A DNA stretch of 64,000 bases, taken from the NCBI GenBank assembly GCA_944324085.1, contig CALUUX010000035.1, positions 1 to 64,000 of the forward strand, written 5' to 3'. The notes under the pieces were generated by a model. It ran no database searches. It was not told the DNA's origin and saw only the letters and a program-made list of their open reading frames with translations. Positions 1-8,685 of the stretch are shown here, piece after piece (within the stretch, counting starts at the first letter, position 1; every line of letters starts with the position of its first letter). The translations under genes and the position numbers were made by a program. The stretch comes from an uncultured Mailhella sp. (lineage in GTDB: Bacteria > Desulfobacterota > Desulfovibrionia > Desulfovibrionales > Desulfovibrionaceae).

Positions 1-446
1 CAAAAACCAGTTCTCCGAACAGAATCGTTTCCCCCGAGGAAATGCAGGCCTTCAAGGAACGGTATGCGGAGCGTGTCCGCACGGAGTATGAGCAGGAAGG
101 ACTGCTTTATGTTGAGCATCCGTCCGGCTTCATCGAAAGCTGCTGTACCGCCGAGTGTGCCCGAAATCTCATCAAACGATTCGGAGCCGCAGACTGGTAC
201 ACCTTCACAAACAGCCATTGGGGCTGCAAATGGGATGCCTGCTGCCGAAAACATGACGACACCAGCTACTTCTTCGATACGCCCTGGAGCTACCCAGAGA
301 CGTTTACGGAAGTCATGGCCACATCATGCCCTGAAGGCCACTGGCAATGGCGATGGGAAGAAGAACAGGGCTTCGGCGGAATCTTTGAGATCCAGAACGG
401 AGCCATCGTTCACACCGACTCCTGGGATATCCCGGAAGAGGAATAA
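1..446 (+). CDS. DUF1281/YubB-like mobile-element protein, 5'-truncated by window edge
   Basis: The frame is open from base 3 with no stop before the first Met at 42, so the gene probably begins outside the window; if 42 were the start the product would be 134 residues. It contains the NHWGCKWDA-like and TPWSYPE-like segments seen in the ferredoxin-like C-terminal domain of the DUF1281/YubB family, which is common on plasmids, prophages and integrative elements; its biochemical role is unknown. The many Trp and acidic residues and the C-terminal acidic tail fit the family. A rho-independent terminator follows at 498-534. It lies beside a DUF927 ATPase and AlpA-type regulators, which supports a mobile-element context. 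The family call is from motif memory, not from a search. Confidence 0.6.
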   Translation, partial: KTSSPNRIVSPEEMQAFKERYAERVRTEYEQEGLLYVEHPSGFIESCCTAECARNLIKRFGAADWYTFTNSHWGCKWDACCRKHDDTSYFFDTPWSYPETFTEVMATSCPEGHWQWRWEEEQGFGGIFEIQNGAIVHTDSWDIPEEE

Positions 447-497
447 TCCCATGCCCATCGGCAAACGAACTGTCTCTCCCTGATCTTGTCCCTCATT

Positions 498-534
498 ATC
501 CCCGTCAGTACCATATTCTGGCGGGGATTTTTTT
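498..534 (+). terminator. Rho-independent terminator of the DUF1281-like gene
   Basis: An 11-bp stem (ATCCCCGTCAG paired with CTGGCGGGGAT, one mismatch) with a short loop is followed by seven T residues on the plus strand, about 50 bp after the stop codon. Confidence 0.8.
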
Positions 535-788
535 ATCTGAGTGTGTTGAAATTCCGTGCCGCGTTACCCCCCTTCTCCTCCACTGACACTTTCTATTCGC
601 CTACGGTGGGATTCGTTTTACGGCGCGTCGTCTTTTCAGCTATGGCAGCTCCTCATTCCTCTCCCCTTAGCCACGTCATTCTGACGATTTTTTTAATTAT
701 TTGATCTATTTCAGCTGGATGATGCTATTTTTTTCGTCAAGAAAGCCTATATGCGCAGCATATTCCCGTCAATTTTCTGCCGGACAGC
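535..788. other. Convergent intergenic DNA, nothing recognised
   Basis: This is the space between two converging terminators. The two short plus-strand open frames here have no ribosome binding site and no recognisable protein character. I see no RNA gene or repeat. Confidence 0.5.
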
Positions 789-827
789 AAAAATAAAAAA
801 GGCTCCTTTCACTGCTGAAAAGAGCCC
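789..827 (-). terminator. Rho-independent terminator of the DUF927 gene
   Basis: Read on the minus strand, a GGCTC...GAGCC hairpin (arms at 801-826) runs into TTTTTTATTTT at 800-790. It sits just after the stop codon of the minus-strand ATPase gene. Confidence 0.75.
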
Positions 828-835
828 TGAGATTA

Positions 836-2470
836 TCACTCTTCGGGAAGAACTATCACATAGTAGTATCCTTTCTTGCCGCCGACCACACGCTCATTGT
901 CATCACGCTCCTTGCGGGACTTCAGCCACCCTGCTTGCTTCAGCCATTTCACGGCATTTTTCTGGGGAAACATGGTATGAAAGACTGCCTTGGTGAAGAG
1001 GTACTCCGTTCCTCTCGATTTGGGATTACAGTATCCGATCAGATTGGAGCCCTTATCGCTAGGCACTTTGACATGAACGAATTTTGACCTGTTCCGTTCA
1101 ATGCAGGCCTGTACCTTGTAAAGAAATTGCCGCTGCTCTTGATTCGAGGACCTGTCATAGGCTTCTCGCCAGTCCTCGTAACAACTGCGAACTGAGGCTT
1201 CAATATCCATTTCAGAAGGTAAGATTCCTGCGTTCCAGGCCGCTTCGCCAGCAATCCTTATGAGGGCAAAACGACGAGCTGCCCGTCTGACGACAGGCTT
1301 GTCTTCTGGAGAACAAAGAGAATCCTCCGCTTTCTTCAGCTGTTCTTCCAAACAATGAACTCGACTTGGTAAATCTTCCGTCAGCCAGTCTAAGAACTGA
1401 GGCCCAGCCAGACCGGCACACTGATTGGACAGGGTTGCAATATCCGAAGCGAGTTGTGCGGCACTTGTTCTGCCATGAAGTTCTGTAAGCATATTGGCTC
1501 GTACAGGGATATCAAGGAAGCGTACTCTCTGCCCCTCATGACACTGGAGCTTTTTTTCCGAGAGCTTATCCATGAGGCTGACTTCTCCGCTCGAAAGAAA
1601 TAAACAGCGCCAGGAAGCTTTTTCCCGTAACTCACCGTTGCCATCACTTCTGCTTTTGCCGGAGCCATTGGCAAGCATGTACACAGTCTTATAAAAAGAA
1701 CCAGCATCCATCTCTCCCAACTCATCGAGGAGCAGCAGATTGTCATTATGCTCCAAGGCAATCTTCTCAAGAGCATTTGCCGTTGAGTTCCATGATATGA
1801 TGCTATTGCCCCATACTGTCGAAGCAAGTTTGAGCGCAGTAGTTTTGCCAGAAGAAGAATCACCGACAAAATTAAATCCTCCGCCTTCTATCCCCAGAGG
1901 TGTCAAAAGCACCGCCGCAAAGGCTGCGCACAACGCAAAGACGAGACGGCTGTTCCCAACCGCAACTTCTGCAAGTTTTTCCCATTCCTGATATCGTCCC
2001 TGGTTGCGGTAGCCTCTGCAGCTGTAGTCAAATGCCTGTCGCTCAGCATCAAACTTACCGTAGATAGTGTCGGCAAGGACGTATACGCCGGAGCCGGTCT
2101 GCCACCCCATCCTGGTGACACGCGTAAGCGTAGGATACCGCCTCATATCCCTTTGAATATATGAGAATAAGGTATCTAGAGGAACACCTGCCCGATAAGA
2201 ATATCCTCCATCCAGCAGCAAGGCTTTGAAGGAAGAAAATTTTTCTTCATGGAACCACGACAAAGGGATTTCCAGCTTTTTTTCATGGCCGCCGTAGTCT
2301 TTGAAGGATACCAGCATCTTCCACTTTTTGCTGTGGGGATTTTCTACAAGACCTCTGATGCTAAACCGTTCAGTTGGCGACAAAAAACATTTTTGAAGAA
2401 TCCTTTCAAAGGCCATCTCGCCTTCCCAATTCGTGATATATGAACCGTAGGGAACTATCTTAGTGCGCAT
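836..2470 (-). CDS. DUF927-domain primase/helicase-like ATPase of a mobile element
   Basis: The product is about 544 residues. The DUF927 signature is clear: a P-loop GDSSSGKTT near residues 205-213 and a Walker B run LLLLDE near 247-252, within a domain that is typically the C-terminal helicase-like part of phage and plasmid primases. No TOPRIM or zinc-binding primase segment precedes it, so this is the stand-alone ATPase form. Its likely job is replication of the element, as known for the family; the exact reaction is not established. I start at ATG 2470 because AAGGAAG lies 7 nt upstream; a TTG at 2476 is the alternative. It ends in a good terminator and is preceded by AlpA-like genes on the same strand, a layout common in P4-like and conjugative elements. 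No integrase is visible in the window. Confidence 0.8.
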   Translation of the reverse strand: MRTKIVPYGSYITNWEGEMAFERILQKCFLSPTERFSIRGLVENPHSKKWKMLVSFKDYGGHEKKLEIPLSWFHEEKFSSFKALLLDGGYSYRAGVPLDTLFSYIQRDMRRYPTLTRVTRMGWQTGSGVYVLADTIYGKFDAERQAFDYSCRGYRNQGRYQEWEKLAEVAVGNSRLVFALCAAFAAVLLTPLGIEGGGFNFVGDSSSGKTTALKLASTVWGNSIISWNSTANALEKIALEHNDNLLLLDELGEMDAGSFYKTVYMLANGSGKSRSDGNGELREKASWRCLFLSSGEVSLMDKLSEKKLQCHEGQRVRFLDIPVRANMLTELHGRTSAAQLASDIATLSNQCAGLAGPQFLDWLTEDLPSRVHCLEEQLKKAEDSLCSPEDKPVVRRAARRFALIRIAGEAAWNAGILPSEMDIEASVRSCYEDWREAYDRSSNQEQRQFLYKVQACIERNRSKFVHVKVPSDKGSNLIGYCNPKSRGTEYLFTKAVFHTMFPQKNAVKWLKQAGWLKSRKERDDNERVVGGKKGYYYVIVLPEE

Positions 2471-2654
2471 ATACAAACTTCCTTACCCTGATAGAGCAAA
2501 GCCAGCAGAAAGCCAGCTCTACACTGACAAACAGTAACGAATACGCATGCCGAGACAGGCTGCACAGAGAGCAGCATACAAGGCCAATCAAGTGCAGACA
2601 GAAAGCAGAATGAGCAAGCCTACCCTGTACGACATGACGTACTCAAAGATAGGC

Positions 2655-2852
2655 CTAAAGAGAGAGGTCTCGCTTCTGTTCAACGATGGCGAGAACTTCC
2701 TCCAGCGCCCAGCCTGTTACACGAGTTGAGAGGCGGAAAGGATCGGGTAAATTGCCTTCAGACCACCAACGCCAGACGATTGACTTGGTGACACCCAGAA
2801 TGTCGGCAAGAACCGATGTCCGAACAAATTGAGAGATACATGAAGATTGCAC
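2655..2852 (-). CDS. AlpA-family HTH regulator/excisionase-like protein
   Basis: This 65-residue protein has a MerR/AlpA-type winged HTH: TSVLADILGVTKSIVWRW followed by the wing segment ending in W-x-L-E-E-V. Such proteins act as excisionases or as activators of integrase genes in P4-type elements. The start is GTG at 2852 with AGGAG about 8 nt upstream. It is transcribed towards the DUF927 gene, with a gap of about 180 bp between them, so the two may share a transcript. No catalytic domain is present. The fold call is good; the target site is unknown. Confidence 0.7.
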   Translation of the reverse strand: MQSSCISQFVRTSVLADILGVTKSIVWRWWSEGNLPDPFRLSTRVTGWALEEVLAIVEQKRDLSL

Positions 2853-3353
2853 TTCAGGTCTCCTGGCTGCATCCCTCTGGGACCTGAGTCACATCCCTTC
2901 TAAAATGAAGGGGAAGCCTTTAACGGCTTAACAGCAAAATCGATCCAAAAAAGGCGAAGAACGAGGGGCAGCGGGTTTGAAAAATTTTTTCGGGAATAAT
3001 TTTCATTATCAATAAATTCAGAATGATACTTTCATGTTGCTCATCCGGGAGACCGGACGGCTATTTACTTAATCTTTTTCAACTATTCGATTTCAATATA
3101 TGAGTCAGAGCCCTTTGTTCCTCAGATCCTGAAAGGATCGAAGTGCGCGTGAGGCCTGCGCGTGAAAAAATATAAAAAGGATTCATCCTAAACGCAAGGG
3201 GAAATTGATATGGCATACGCCCCCCCCACCAGTTCACCGGTAGTGGGCAGGGAAATCCCCAACTTGAAACTTCCACCCCTCTCAAGGAAGGCCACACAGG
3301 TAATATGCGCTGAACGCTCTTAAGGCAGCGCGCCATCAGTCTCAAGTCCGTAT
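2853..3353. other. Intergenic DNA between two AlpA genes with a compact GC-rich patch
   Basis: No convincing gene. The left part is A/T-rich; the patch at about 3200-3345 is GC-rich, contains a G/C homopolymer and short inverted repeats (CTTCC...GGAAG, GGGAAATCCC), and is followed on the minus strand by the terminator at 3354-3386, although that terminator would serve the gene at 3398-3622. A minus-strand 92-codon frame covers the patch but lacks a supported start. It could be a structured RNA or a decayed gene. Confidence 0.35.
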
Positions 3354-3386
3354 ACAAAAAAAGCCCTCACGCAAAGCGCAAGGGCA
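3354..3386 (-). terminator. Terminator after the second AlpA-like gene
   Basis: On the minus strand GCCCTTGCG and CGTGAGGGC form a hairpin with G-U pairs, followed by seven T residues; it lies 12 bp beyond the stop codon of the gene at 3398. Confidence 0.7.
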
Positions 3387-3397
3387 TCTGTCACAAA

Positions 3398-3622
3398 CTA
3401 GAAGTCAGCAGCCAGCGGGGGCGTGCTCTGCTTCCTCTTCTCTATGAACTCAAGGAGTTCCTCTTCGGACCAGCGTCTTGCACGGGCAGAGAGCAGGACT
3501 CCAGAAGAGACCTTCCCCTGCTTGACCCATGACCAGAAAGTTGACCTGCCAATTCCAAGAAGCTGAGCACATTCTTTTGCAGACAAATAACGAACAGTAG
3601 ACTTCTGAGAAGAATTTTTCAT
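3398..3622 (-). CDS. AlpA-family HTH protein, second copy
   Basis: A 74-residue protein with the recognition segment CAQLLGIGRSTFWSWVKQG and the C-terminal W-S-E-E-E-L-L-E-F motif of AlpA/excisionase-type winged HTH proteins. It shares the general pattern of the neighbour at 2655-2852 but is not a close copy. The upstream region has no strong Shine-Dalgarno sequence. Two such genes in tandem usually mark the regulatory end of an integrative element. The target is unknown; it could regulate integrase, excision or the replication gene. Confidence 0.7.
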   Translation of the reverse strand: MKNSSQKSTVRYLSAKECAQLLGIGRSTFWSWVKQGKVSSGVLLSARARRWSEEELLEFIEKRKQSTPPLAADF

Positions 3623-4181
3623 TTTGCTTTACCCATACATGCAGCATATTTCTAACACCCTCATCATCTGTCATATTTCGTGTTATAAGAGGTAACCATT
3701 TATAATATTTCATGTAAATTCAAAAAATAGACTAACAGCAAGCCCGCCATACCTCAGTGTCGTCCCCACTTTGCCTCGTGAGCAGGAGGACTTCCCGGCT
3801 ATCCCTTATCGATTGTCAAAGAGCAGTTGGATAGTGAACGCAGAACGGTCGTAACACACTCGACCCCATCTCCACGAGGTCATCCTGGCTGGACTGTCGT
3901 AGCAGGGGGAAAACGACAACGACGATCCCCACAAGCCTTCTCATCGTATGATCCACAACCTTCTCGCGTCAAGAATTTTATGAACTGAATGTGGAATTGC
4001 TTTGTATTTGAGCCGATGGATACTTGGGGGATGGAAGGAAAGCAGGCATTGGATGAGAGTGGTCCTACTCTTTCTAATACTTTTTCAAGGCAAGTCACTT
4101 CGTGGCTGATAGTCATTTGAGAGGAGCTTTCTTCCGTGTCAATGAATGGAATACTTTTGGCTAGTAGGACAAGTTGAAAAA
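3623..4181. other. No recognised gene
   Basis: Mixed-composition DNA. The 78-codon minus-strand frame at 3880-4116 has no recognisable domain and no good ribosome binding site, so I do not call it. No RNA gene recognised. Confidence 0.4.
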
Positions 4182-4422
4182 TGTTGGTATATTTGTTGGT
4201 ATATTTGGTTTTATATTAAATAAAATGATGAAATATTACATAGTTGAATGATAAATTATACTCCTATACGCGCCAACATTGCTGTCATAAAGCCCCATAA
4301 AGCCGCTAAGGCCTTGTGGGGCTTTCCTTTTATCTTGTTTTATTCCTCTCAGGTCCTCATAGCGTGTCTATAGTCTATAGAAGGTATGCCAACAACGCGT
4401 TGGTGTAATCGTTGGTATATTT
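4182..4422. repeat. Three copies of GTTGGTATATTT, possible element end or regulator/integrase sites
   Basis: Two tandem copies start at 4183 and 4195 and a third copy lies at 4411-4422. A partial copy (GTTGGTGTAATC) immediately precedes the third. The copies bracket a terminator-like hairpin. They lie at the outer edge of the mobile-element genes, where an attachment site or integrase binding array would be expected, but the integrase itself is not in the window. Confidence 0.45.
4289..4325. terminator. Hairpin AAAGCCCCA...TGGGGCTTT, probable bidirectional terminator
   Basis: Nine-bp perfect arms at 4289-4297 and 4317-4325 with a 19-nt loop; a T-rich tail follows on the plus strand. No gene obviously feeds into it, which suggests that a neighbouring gene has been lost. 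Confidence 0.5.
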
Positions 4423-4425
4423 TTA

Positions 4426-4971
4426 TATGGACAATATGACTTCGGGAGAACGCCGAGGCCGTGACGGAGGGATTTTCCCGGCGGTATCTTGAGGGCAAAG
4501 CGCATGAAGCGAGGGCTAGACGGCCGTGAACTTGTAGATTCCAGACTCATGGACGGAGACGCGAGAGGTTGTTCCTGGAGAAATGGAACGACCTCTTTTT
4601 TCAGCGTTGGGGAGATCCCGCTGTGGTTGCGGGGCGCAGCCCGAAAAAGGAAGAAGAAGGCAGGAGCAGCGTTGACGGCGTTGACCATAAAGCGAAAATT
4701 TCCGCCGAAAAGTGAACGTCTGACTTTGTTCGCCGCAAAAACACAGATGGCAGAGTAGACTTTTCTCTTGAAAGTGTGGGGATGAGAGTGCGGGGGGGCA
4801 AGACTTGCCAGAGCGTAAAAATGGGATGATCCGCTAGAAGAAGGGGCAGAGGGAAGATGTTGACGTAATCCTTGGAACATAGCGCGACGGGGGGATTTTT
4901 AGGTCATCATGTGAAAATAAAGATAATGTATCGACGAGTCGTTGTCAGTCAGTGCGATTTCATCTTTTTGC
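4426..4971. other. No recognised gene
   Basis: Overlapping open frames on both strands (170 codons minus, 89 codons plus) show no domain, no plausible start signal and low-complexity Ser/Pro or Lys/Arg composition. I see only the terminator at the right end. Confidence 0.45.
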
Positions 4972-5021
4972 GCGGAGCTTTTTCCCTTCCCCATGGGGGG
5001 GGAAGACTCCGCATTTTTTTT
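4972..5021 (+). terminator. Strong terminator-like hairpin
   Basis: GCGGAG (4972-4977) pairs with CTCCGC (5007-5012), enclosing a TTCCCC/GGGGAA inner stem, followed by eight T residues. It would stop plus-strand transcription ahead of module A. Confidence 0.65.
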
Positions 5022-5550
5022 GCAAAAAAAGTATAATTATATGAATTTTTAAATATTTTAAAAATAATTCATGCTCCTTTCCAAGAAAAGGAGAAGTTCG
5101 AGGACGCGAATGACGCGTGCGCGCGGCTGGCTTCCTTTTTTTAGGCTGTTCGGTCTATGAGCTCTCGGGAGAGAGACGCGTTTTTTCGAGGTGGCGCGCC
5201 AGGAAGGCGACGTTAATCTAATATCTTTTTATTATTGTATATATGAAATTAAAGGCGCACATGAAATTGACGGAAGCGTTTCCAAAGTCGGCAGTTTTTT
5301 TCTTCCTTTTGCGTTTCGTTTCGAGGGCGGAAGCATGGTTTGTCGCCGCCATGTCTAGGCAAAAAAATACCGTTGAAGATTTCAAAAAAAGAAAAATATA
5401 TCAAAATAGTTAAATATTTATATAGGTGTAAAAAATATAATATACCCATATATAATAGAAACATAAAATAAAATAACTTATATATTGTATAAAAACTATT
5501 ATAGTTATGAATGTGAAAAAATATAATATTTTTTTAATATTGCTGTAATA

Positions 5551-5565
5551 TGAAAATAAATTTCA
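5551..5565. promoter_or_regulatory. Candidate operator TGAAA-N5-TTTCA
   Basis: A short dyad 170 bp upstream of the first gene of module A. Its geometry is close to that of Crp/FNR sites and a Crp/FNR-type gene ends the operon, but in such AT-rich DNA chance is a real possibility. Confidence 0.3.
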
Positions 5566-5592
5566 TTTTTATAAGAAAATTATGGGAAATTT

Positions 5593-5614
5593 TTCCGAAA
5601 AAGTTCCGAAAAAG
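5593..5614 (+). repeat. Perfect tandem 11-bp repeat TTCCGAAAAAG
   Basis: Two exact copies head to tail, one helical turn apart, about 120 bp upstream of the module A start codon. A regulator-binding role is possible. Confidence 0.45.
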
Positions 5615-5735
5615 GAAAATGAGTCAAAAAAAATTAGCGTGGACTACATGGGCATTTTTTTCTTGGGGTTAATTTATTCACAAGCCAAACGCGAACCCCC
5701 CCCTGCGGCTGAATACACTTTTATGAGGAGGTCTT

Positions 5736-6908
5736 ATGTTACGTTCCATCGACCAGGAAAAATGCATCGGATGCGGTTCCTGCTTTAAAACGTGTTCGTT
5801 TGATGTGTACCGCCTGAATACGCATCAGGAAAAAGCCTCGCCCTGCGCCGCCGCTTGTCCAGCCGGTGTCGATGTCCGCAGCTACATGCACCTGCTCCAG
5901 CAGGGCCGTCATGCCGACGCGGCCGACGAGCTTCTGCAGTACAATCCTGTTCCTCTTTTCACTAGTCGCGTATGTCCGCATTTCTGCGAAAAAACCTGCA
6001 CCCGCAAGAAGATCGACGCTCCCGTCAACATTCCGGCGATGGAAGACTATCTCGGTCATTGGATTCTTGAGCATGAACCCGCCCTGCCCGACATCAGCCG
6101 TGCCGGCACCATAGCCGTCATCGGTTCCGGAGCCGCGGGACTCGCCGCTGCCTATTTCATGCGTCGTCGTGGTTATGCCGTAGTGGTGTACGAAAAAGAT
6201 GAGACCATCGGCGGTCAGTTCCGCGAGACCATTCCCGCCGATCTTCTGGCCGCGCAGATTGAATGGTTCAAGCGTTGCGGCATCGAATTCAAGACCGGCA
6301 CGCCCGTCGGCGACGCGGAAGCCGTTACCGTGCGCGGCCTGCGCAAGGAACACACCAAGGCCGTGATCATCGCCACGGGCAAGGACACCGCGTCGCAGTT
6401 CGCCTCCGTGGTGGATGTCGTTGACGGTAAGATCGACGCGGATCCCGTCACGCTGGCCACCAGAACCAACGGCGTGTTCGCCGCAGGCCCGGCGCGCGGT
6501 GCGTCTCATGACCCCGCCCACGAAATTTCCGACGCCCGCGAAGCCGCCCATTCCGCTAACTGCTTCGTTGACGGTTGGGATATGCTGGAATCTCGTCCTT
6601 CCAGAAAGCGCGAGATCGCCGTCATGCCCACGGAAAAAATGTTCCAGTATTCTCAGGAACTGCCTATTGGCAATCTGCCCGCCACTCCTCGCAATGAAGT
6701 CGCTCCCGGCGAGATCTTCAACTACGAAACCATGATTCTTGAAGCCAATCGCTGCGTGACCTGCGGAGCCAAGGCCGAAGCGGCCTACAAAAACGACTGC
6801 ATGACCTGCTACTTCTGTGAAATCGCCTGCCCTGTCGGGGCCATTCTTATTGATCCGTTCAAGGAACGGCTGCCCCGCACCATCGAATTCGAACGCGAAG
6901 GAGTGTAA
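5736..6908 (+). CDS. Fe-S flavoprotein, GltD-like but lacking the NADPH domain (module A electron donor)
   Basis: A 390-residue protein. Residues 10-20 hold a CX2CX2CX3C ferredoxin motif; residues 37-88 hold the GltD-type N-terminal cysteines (CAAACP, VCPHFCEKTC); GSGAAG at 130-135 is the FAD-binding Rossmann motif; a second ferredoxin-like cluster ends the protein (C340, C343, then CX2CX2CX3CP at 355-365). In GltD-family proteins an NADPH-binding domain interrupts the FAD domain; here the chain passes straight from KAVIIATG (209-215) to NGVFAAG (245-251), so that domain is missing. It is therefore more likely to pass electrons between Fe-S carriers and the flavoprotein encoded 2 bp downstream than to use NADPH itself. 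The start at ATG 5736 has GAGGAGG 5 nt upstream. Cytoplasmic: no signal peptide. Physiological donor unknown. Confidence 0.8.
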   Translation: MLRSIDQEKCIGCGSCFKTCSFDVYRLNTHQEKASPCAAACPAGVDVRSYMHLLQQGRHADAADELLQYNPVPLFTSRVCPHFCEKTCTRKKIDAPVNIPAMEDYLGHWILEHEPALPDISRAGTIAVIGSGAAGLAAAYFMRRRGYAVVVYEKDETIGGQFRETIPADLLAAQIEWFKRCGIEFKTGTPVGDAEAVTVRGLRKEHTKAVIIATGKDTASQFASVVDVVDGKIDADPVTLATRTNGVFAAGPARGASHDPAHEISDAREAAHSANCFVDGWDMLESRPSRKREIAVMPTEKMFQYSQELPIGNLPATPRNEVAPGEIFNYETMILEANRCVTCGAKAEAAYKNDCMTCYFCEIACPVGAILIDPFKERLPRTIEFEREGV

Positions 6909-6910
6909 AG

Positions 6911-8629
6911 ATGAAACAGACGAACATCGATCATCATATCAAAGCGGACGTCCTTATCATCGGCGGCGGTTTTTCCGGCCTGTGGGCGGCCATCAGCGCG
7001 CGCGAACATGTGGAGAATGTGGTCCTTGTGGATAAGGGCCCTGCCGACTGGGGCGGTCTGGGAACGGCTTCCGGCGGCGACTTCCAGTGCGTGCAGGACA
7101 CGACGGTGGAAGCCGCTCTGGACGATGTCGTTTACTATTACGACGGCCTTTGCGATCAGCCTCTCGTCAAGCGCATTCTGGAACAGTCCTACGAGCGTTT
7201 CCAGCACTATGAACGTCTTGGCGTGAAGTTCGCCCGTGATGAAAACGGCAAACTTCTGGCCATTCCTCAGCGTAACCTCAAGCACATGAAGATGCTGCTT
7301 ATCCGTCCGTACGGTACGGGTGGTCCCAGCATGCGCGATGCGCTTGTGAGAGAAGCCAACCGGCTCGGCGTTCGCCGCATCTGCCGCGTGGCCATTACCG
7401 ACATTCTCAAGGACGAGGCCGGAGAAGTCGCCGGCGCGGCCGGTTTCCACACGCAGAGCGGTGAAACGTTTGTGTTCGAAGCTCCCTCCGTCGTGCTCGC
7501 CACGGGCGGCGGCGGCTGGAGACCTTCCTACATCACCATGTCCAATTCCACGGGCGAAGGCGGATGGCTGGCTTACAAGGCCGGTGCCGAACTGTCGCAC
7601 AACGAATTCATGAACATCTGGATTCAGCCCGTGGTGTTTTCCTGGGAAGGCCAGACCGGTCTGTTGCCTCTGGGCGCCCGCCTTGTGAACAAGGACGGAG
7701 AAGACTTCATGAAGAAGTACTACTCCGAGAAGCTCGGCCCCAACACCGACACCACGTATAACTCTCGCGGCATGGCCTTCGAAGCTCGTGCGGGCAGAGC
7801 CCCCATTTTCTTCGACACCACTCCCATGACCAAGGAAAACGCCAAGCTCATGGAACCCGTCCGCGGCTGGGCTAAGATTAACTATGACCGCCTTGTCAAC
7901 GAGCACGGCATGAAGTTCTTCGACGGCAAGACCCGCTGGATGCCTCAGATCATGTGGCACAGCGGCGGCCCCGTCACCGATCATGAGTATGAGACCACCA
8001 TTCCCGGCATGTACGCCGCTTGCCGCTGCAAAGGCTTCGACCCCGGCGTGTACATGGGCGGTTGGGCTCTTTGCACTACGGCTGTTACCGGCTACATCGC
8101 CGGCGCCAACGCCGCCCGCAGAGCCCTCGACAAGAAGCATGCGGCCGTGAACGAAACGCAGGCCGGCGAGGCTCTTAAAGAAGCGATGGCTCCCATCGGC
8201 CGCAAGGGCATCGATACCAAGGACATCATTCGCGAATCTCAGGAAATCGTCTATCCTGCCGACGTCTGCCTCATCAAGAGTGACTCCAGCCTGAAGAAGG
8301 CCCTCAAGCGCGTGGAATACGCCAATGAGCTGGCCGATCGCATGATGGCCAAGGATCCTCGAGACCTGTGCAAGTACTACGAAGCCAAGACCATGCTTAT
8401 GCGTTCCGAACTGTTCGTGCGTTCGTCCCTGCTGCGCACGGAATCCCGCGCGGGCCATTACCGTGAGGATTACCCCGAACGCAACAACGAAGATTGGCTG
8501 GCTTGGCTGTATGTGCATCAGGGCGCGGATGGGCAGCCTGTATTCTCCAAGGTGCGCGTGCCTGTGGAAGAATATCCGGTGCAGCCTTATCGCTACTACA
8601 TGGATAACTTCACCTTCCCCAAGAAATAA
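6911..8629 (+). CDS. Fumarate reductase/AprA-like FAD-binding flavoprotein (module A)
   Basis: A 572-residue cytoplasmic protein of the succinate dehydrogenase/fumarate reductase/adenylylsulfate reductase flavoprotein superfamily. It starts with an FAD Rossmann motif (GGGFSGLW, about 18-25), has the AprA-like segment RGMAFEARAGRAPIFFDTTP in the middle, and ends with the superfamily's helical C-terminal domain (ESRAGHYREDYP). There is no Tat signal and no periplasmic haem domain, unlike Shewanella-type fumarate reductases. The gene begins 2 bp after its Fe-S partner with GGAG upstream, so the two are surely cotranscribed and probably form a complex. The next gene imports an anionic substrate. 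I infer reduction, or the reverse oxidation, of an imported unsaturated organic acid. The true substrate cannot be read from the sequence, and APS reductase itself is unlikely because no canonical AprB accompanies it. Confidence 0.8.
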   Translation: MKQTNIDHHIKADVLIIGGGFSGLWAAISAREHVENVVLVDKGPADWGGLGTASGGDFQCVQDTTVEAALDDVVYYYDGLCDQPLVKRILEQSYERFQHYERLGVKFARDENGKLLAIPQRNLKHMKMLLIRPYGTGGPSMRDALVREANRLGVRRICRVAITDILKDEAGEVAGAAGFHTQSGETFVFEAPSVVLATGGGGWRPSYITMSNSTGEGGWLAYKAGAELSHNEFMNIWIQPVVFSWEGQTGLLPLGARLVNKDGEDFMKKYYSEKLGPNTDTTYNSRGMAFEARAGRAPIFFDTTPMTKENAKLMEPVRGWAKINYDRLVNEHGMKFFDGKTRWMPQIMWHSGGPVTDHEYETTIPGMYAACRCKGFDPGVYMGGWALCTTAVTGYIAGANAARRALDKKHAAVNETQAGEALKEAMAPIGRKGIDTKDIIRESQEIVYPADVCLIKSDSSLKKALKRVEYANELADRMMAKDPRDLCKYYEAKTMLMRSELFVRSSLLRTESRAGHYREDYPERNNEDWLAWLYVHQGADGQPVFSKVRVPVEEYPVQPYRYYMDNFTFPKK

Positions 8630-8642
8630 CTCAGGCCGTCAA

Positions 8643-8667
8643 CAGGGCGGAGTGACCCTCCGCCCTG
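8643..8667 (+). promoter_or_regulatory. Intercistronic hairpin
   Basis: Perfect 10-bp arms CAGGGCGGAG / CTCCGCCCTG with a 5-nt loop lie between the flavoprotein and the carrier gene. There is no T-run, so it more likely protects or punctuates the mRNA than ends it. Confidence 0.6.
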
Positions 8668-8685
8668 CCTCACTTGGAGCGATTC

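Larger units (their letters stand above)
5022..5735. other. AT-rich promoter region of module A
   Basis: About 700 bp of strongly A/T-rich DNA without a credible gene. It precedes the Fe-S/flavoprotein operon and must hold its promoter. Two small symmetric or repeated elements are listed separately (5551-5565 and 5593-5614). Confidence 0.5.

Noticed and set aside
3880-4116. 78-codon minus-strand open frame
   Set aside because: No ribosome binding site, no recognisable domain and position inside a decayed region; not supported as a gene.
4368-4880. 170-codon minus-strand open frame overlapping an 89-codon plus-strand frame
   Set aside because: Low-complexity composition, no start signal and no family resemblance on either strand.
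6911-8629. Identification of the module A flavoprotein as adenylylsulfate reductase AprA
   Set aside because: No canonical AprB (short Fe-S protein with tail) is adjacent; the partner is GltD-like and the neighbour is an anion carrier, so only a superfamily call is justified.
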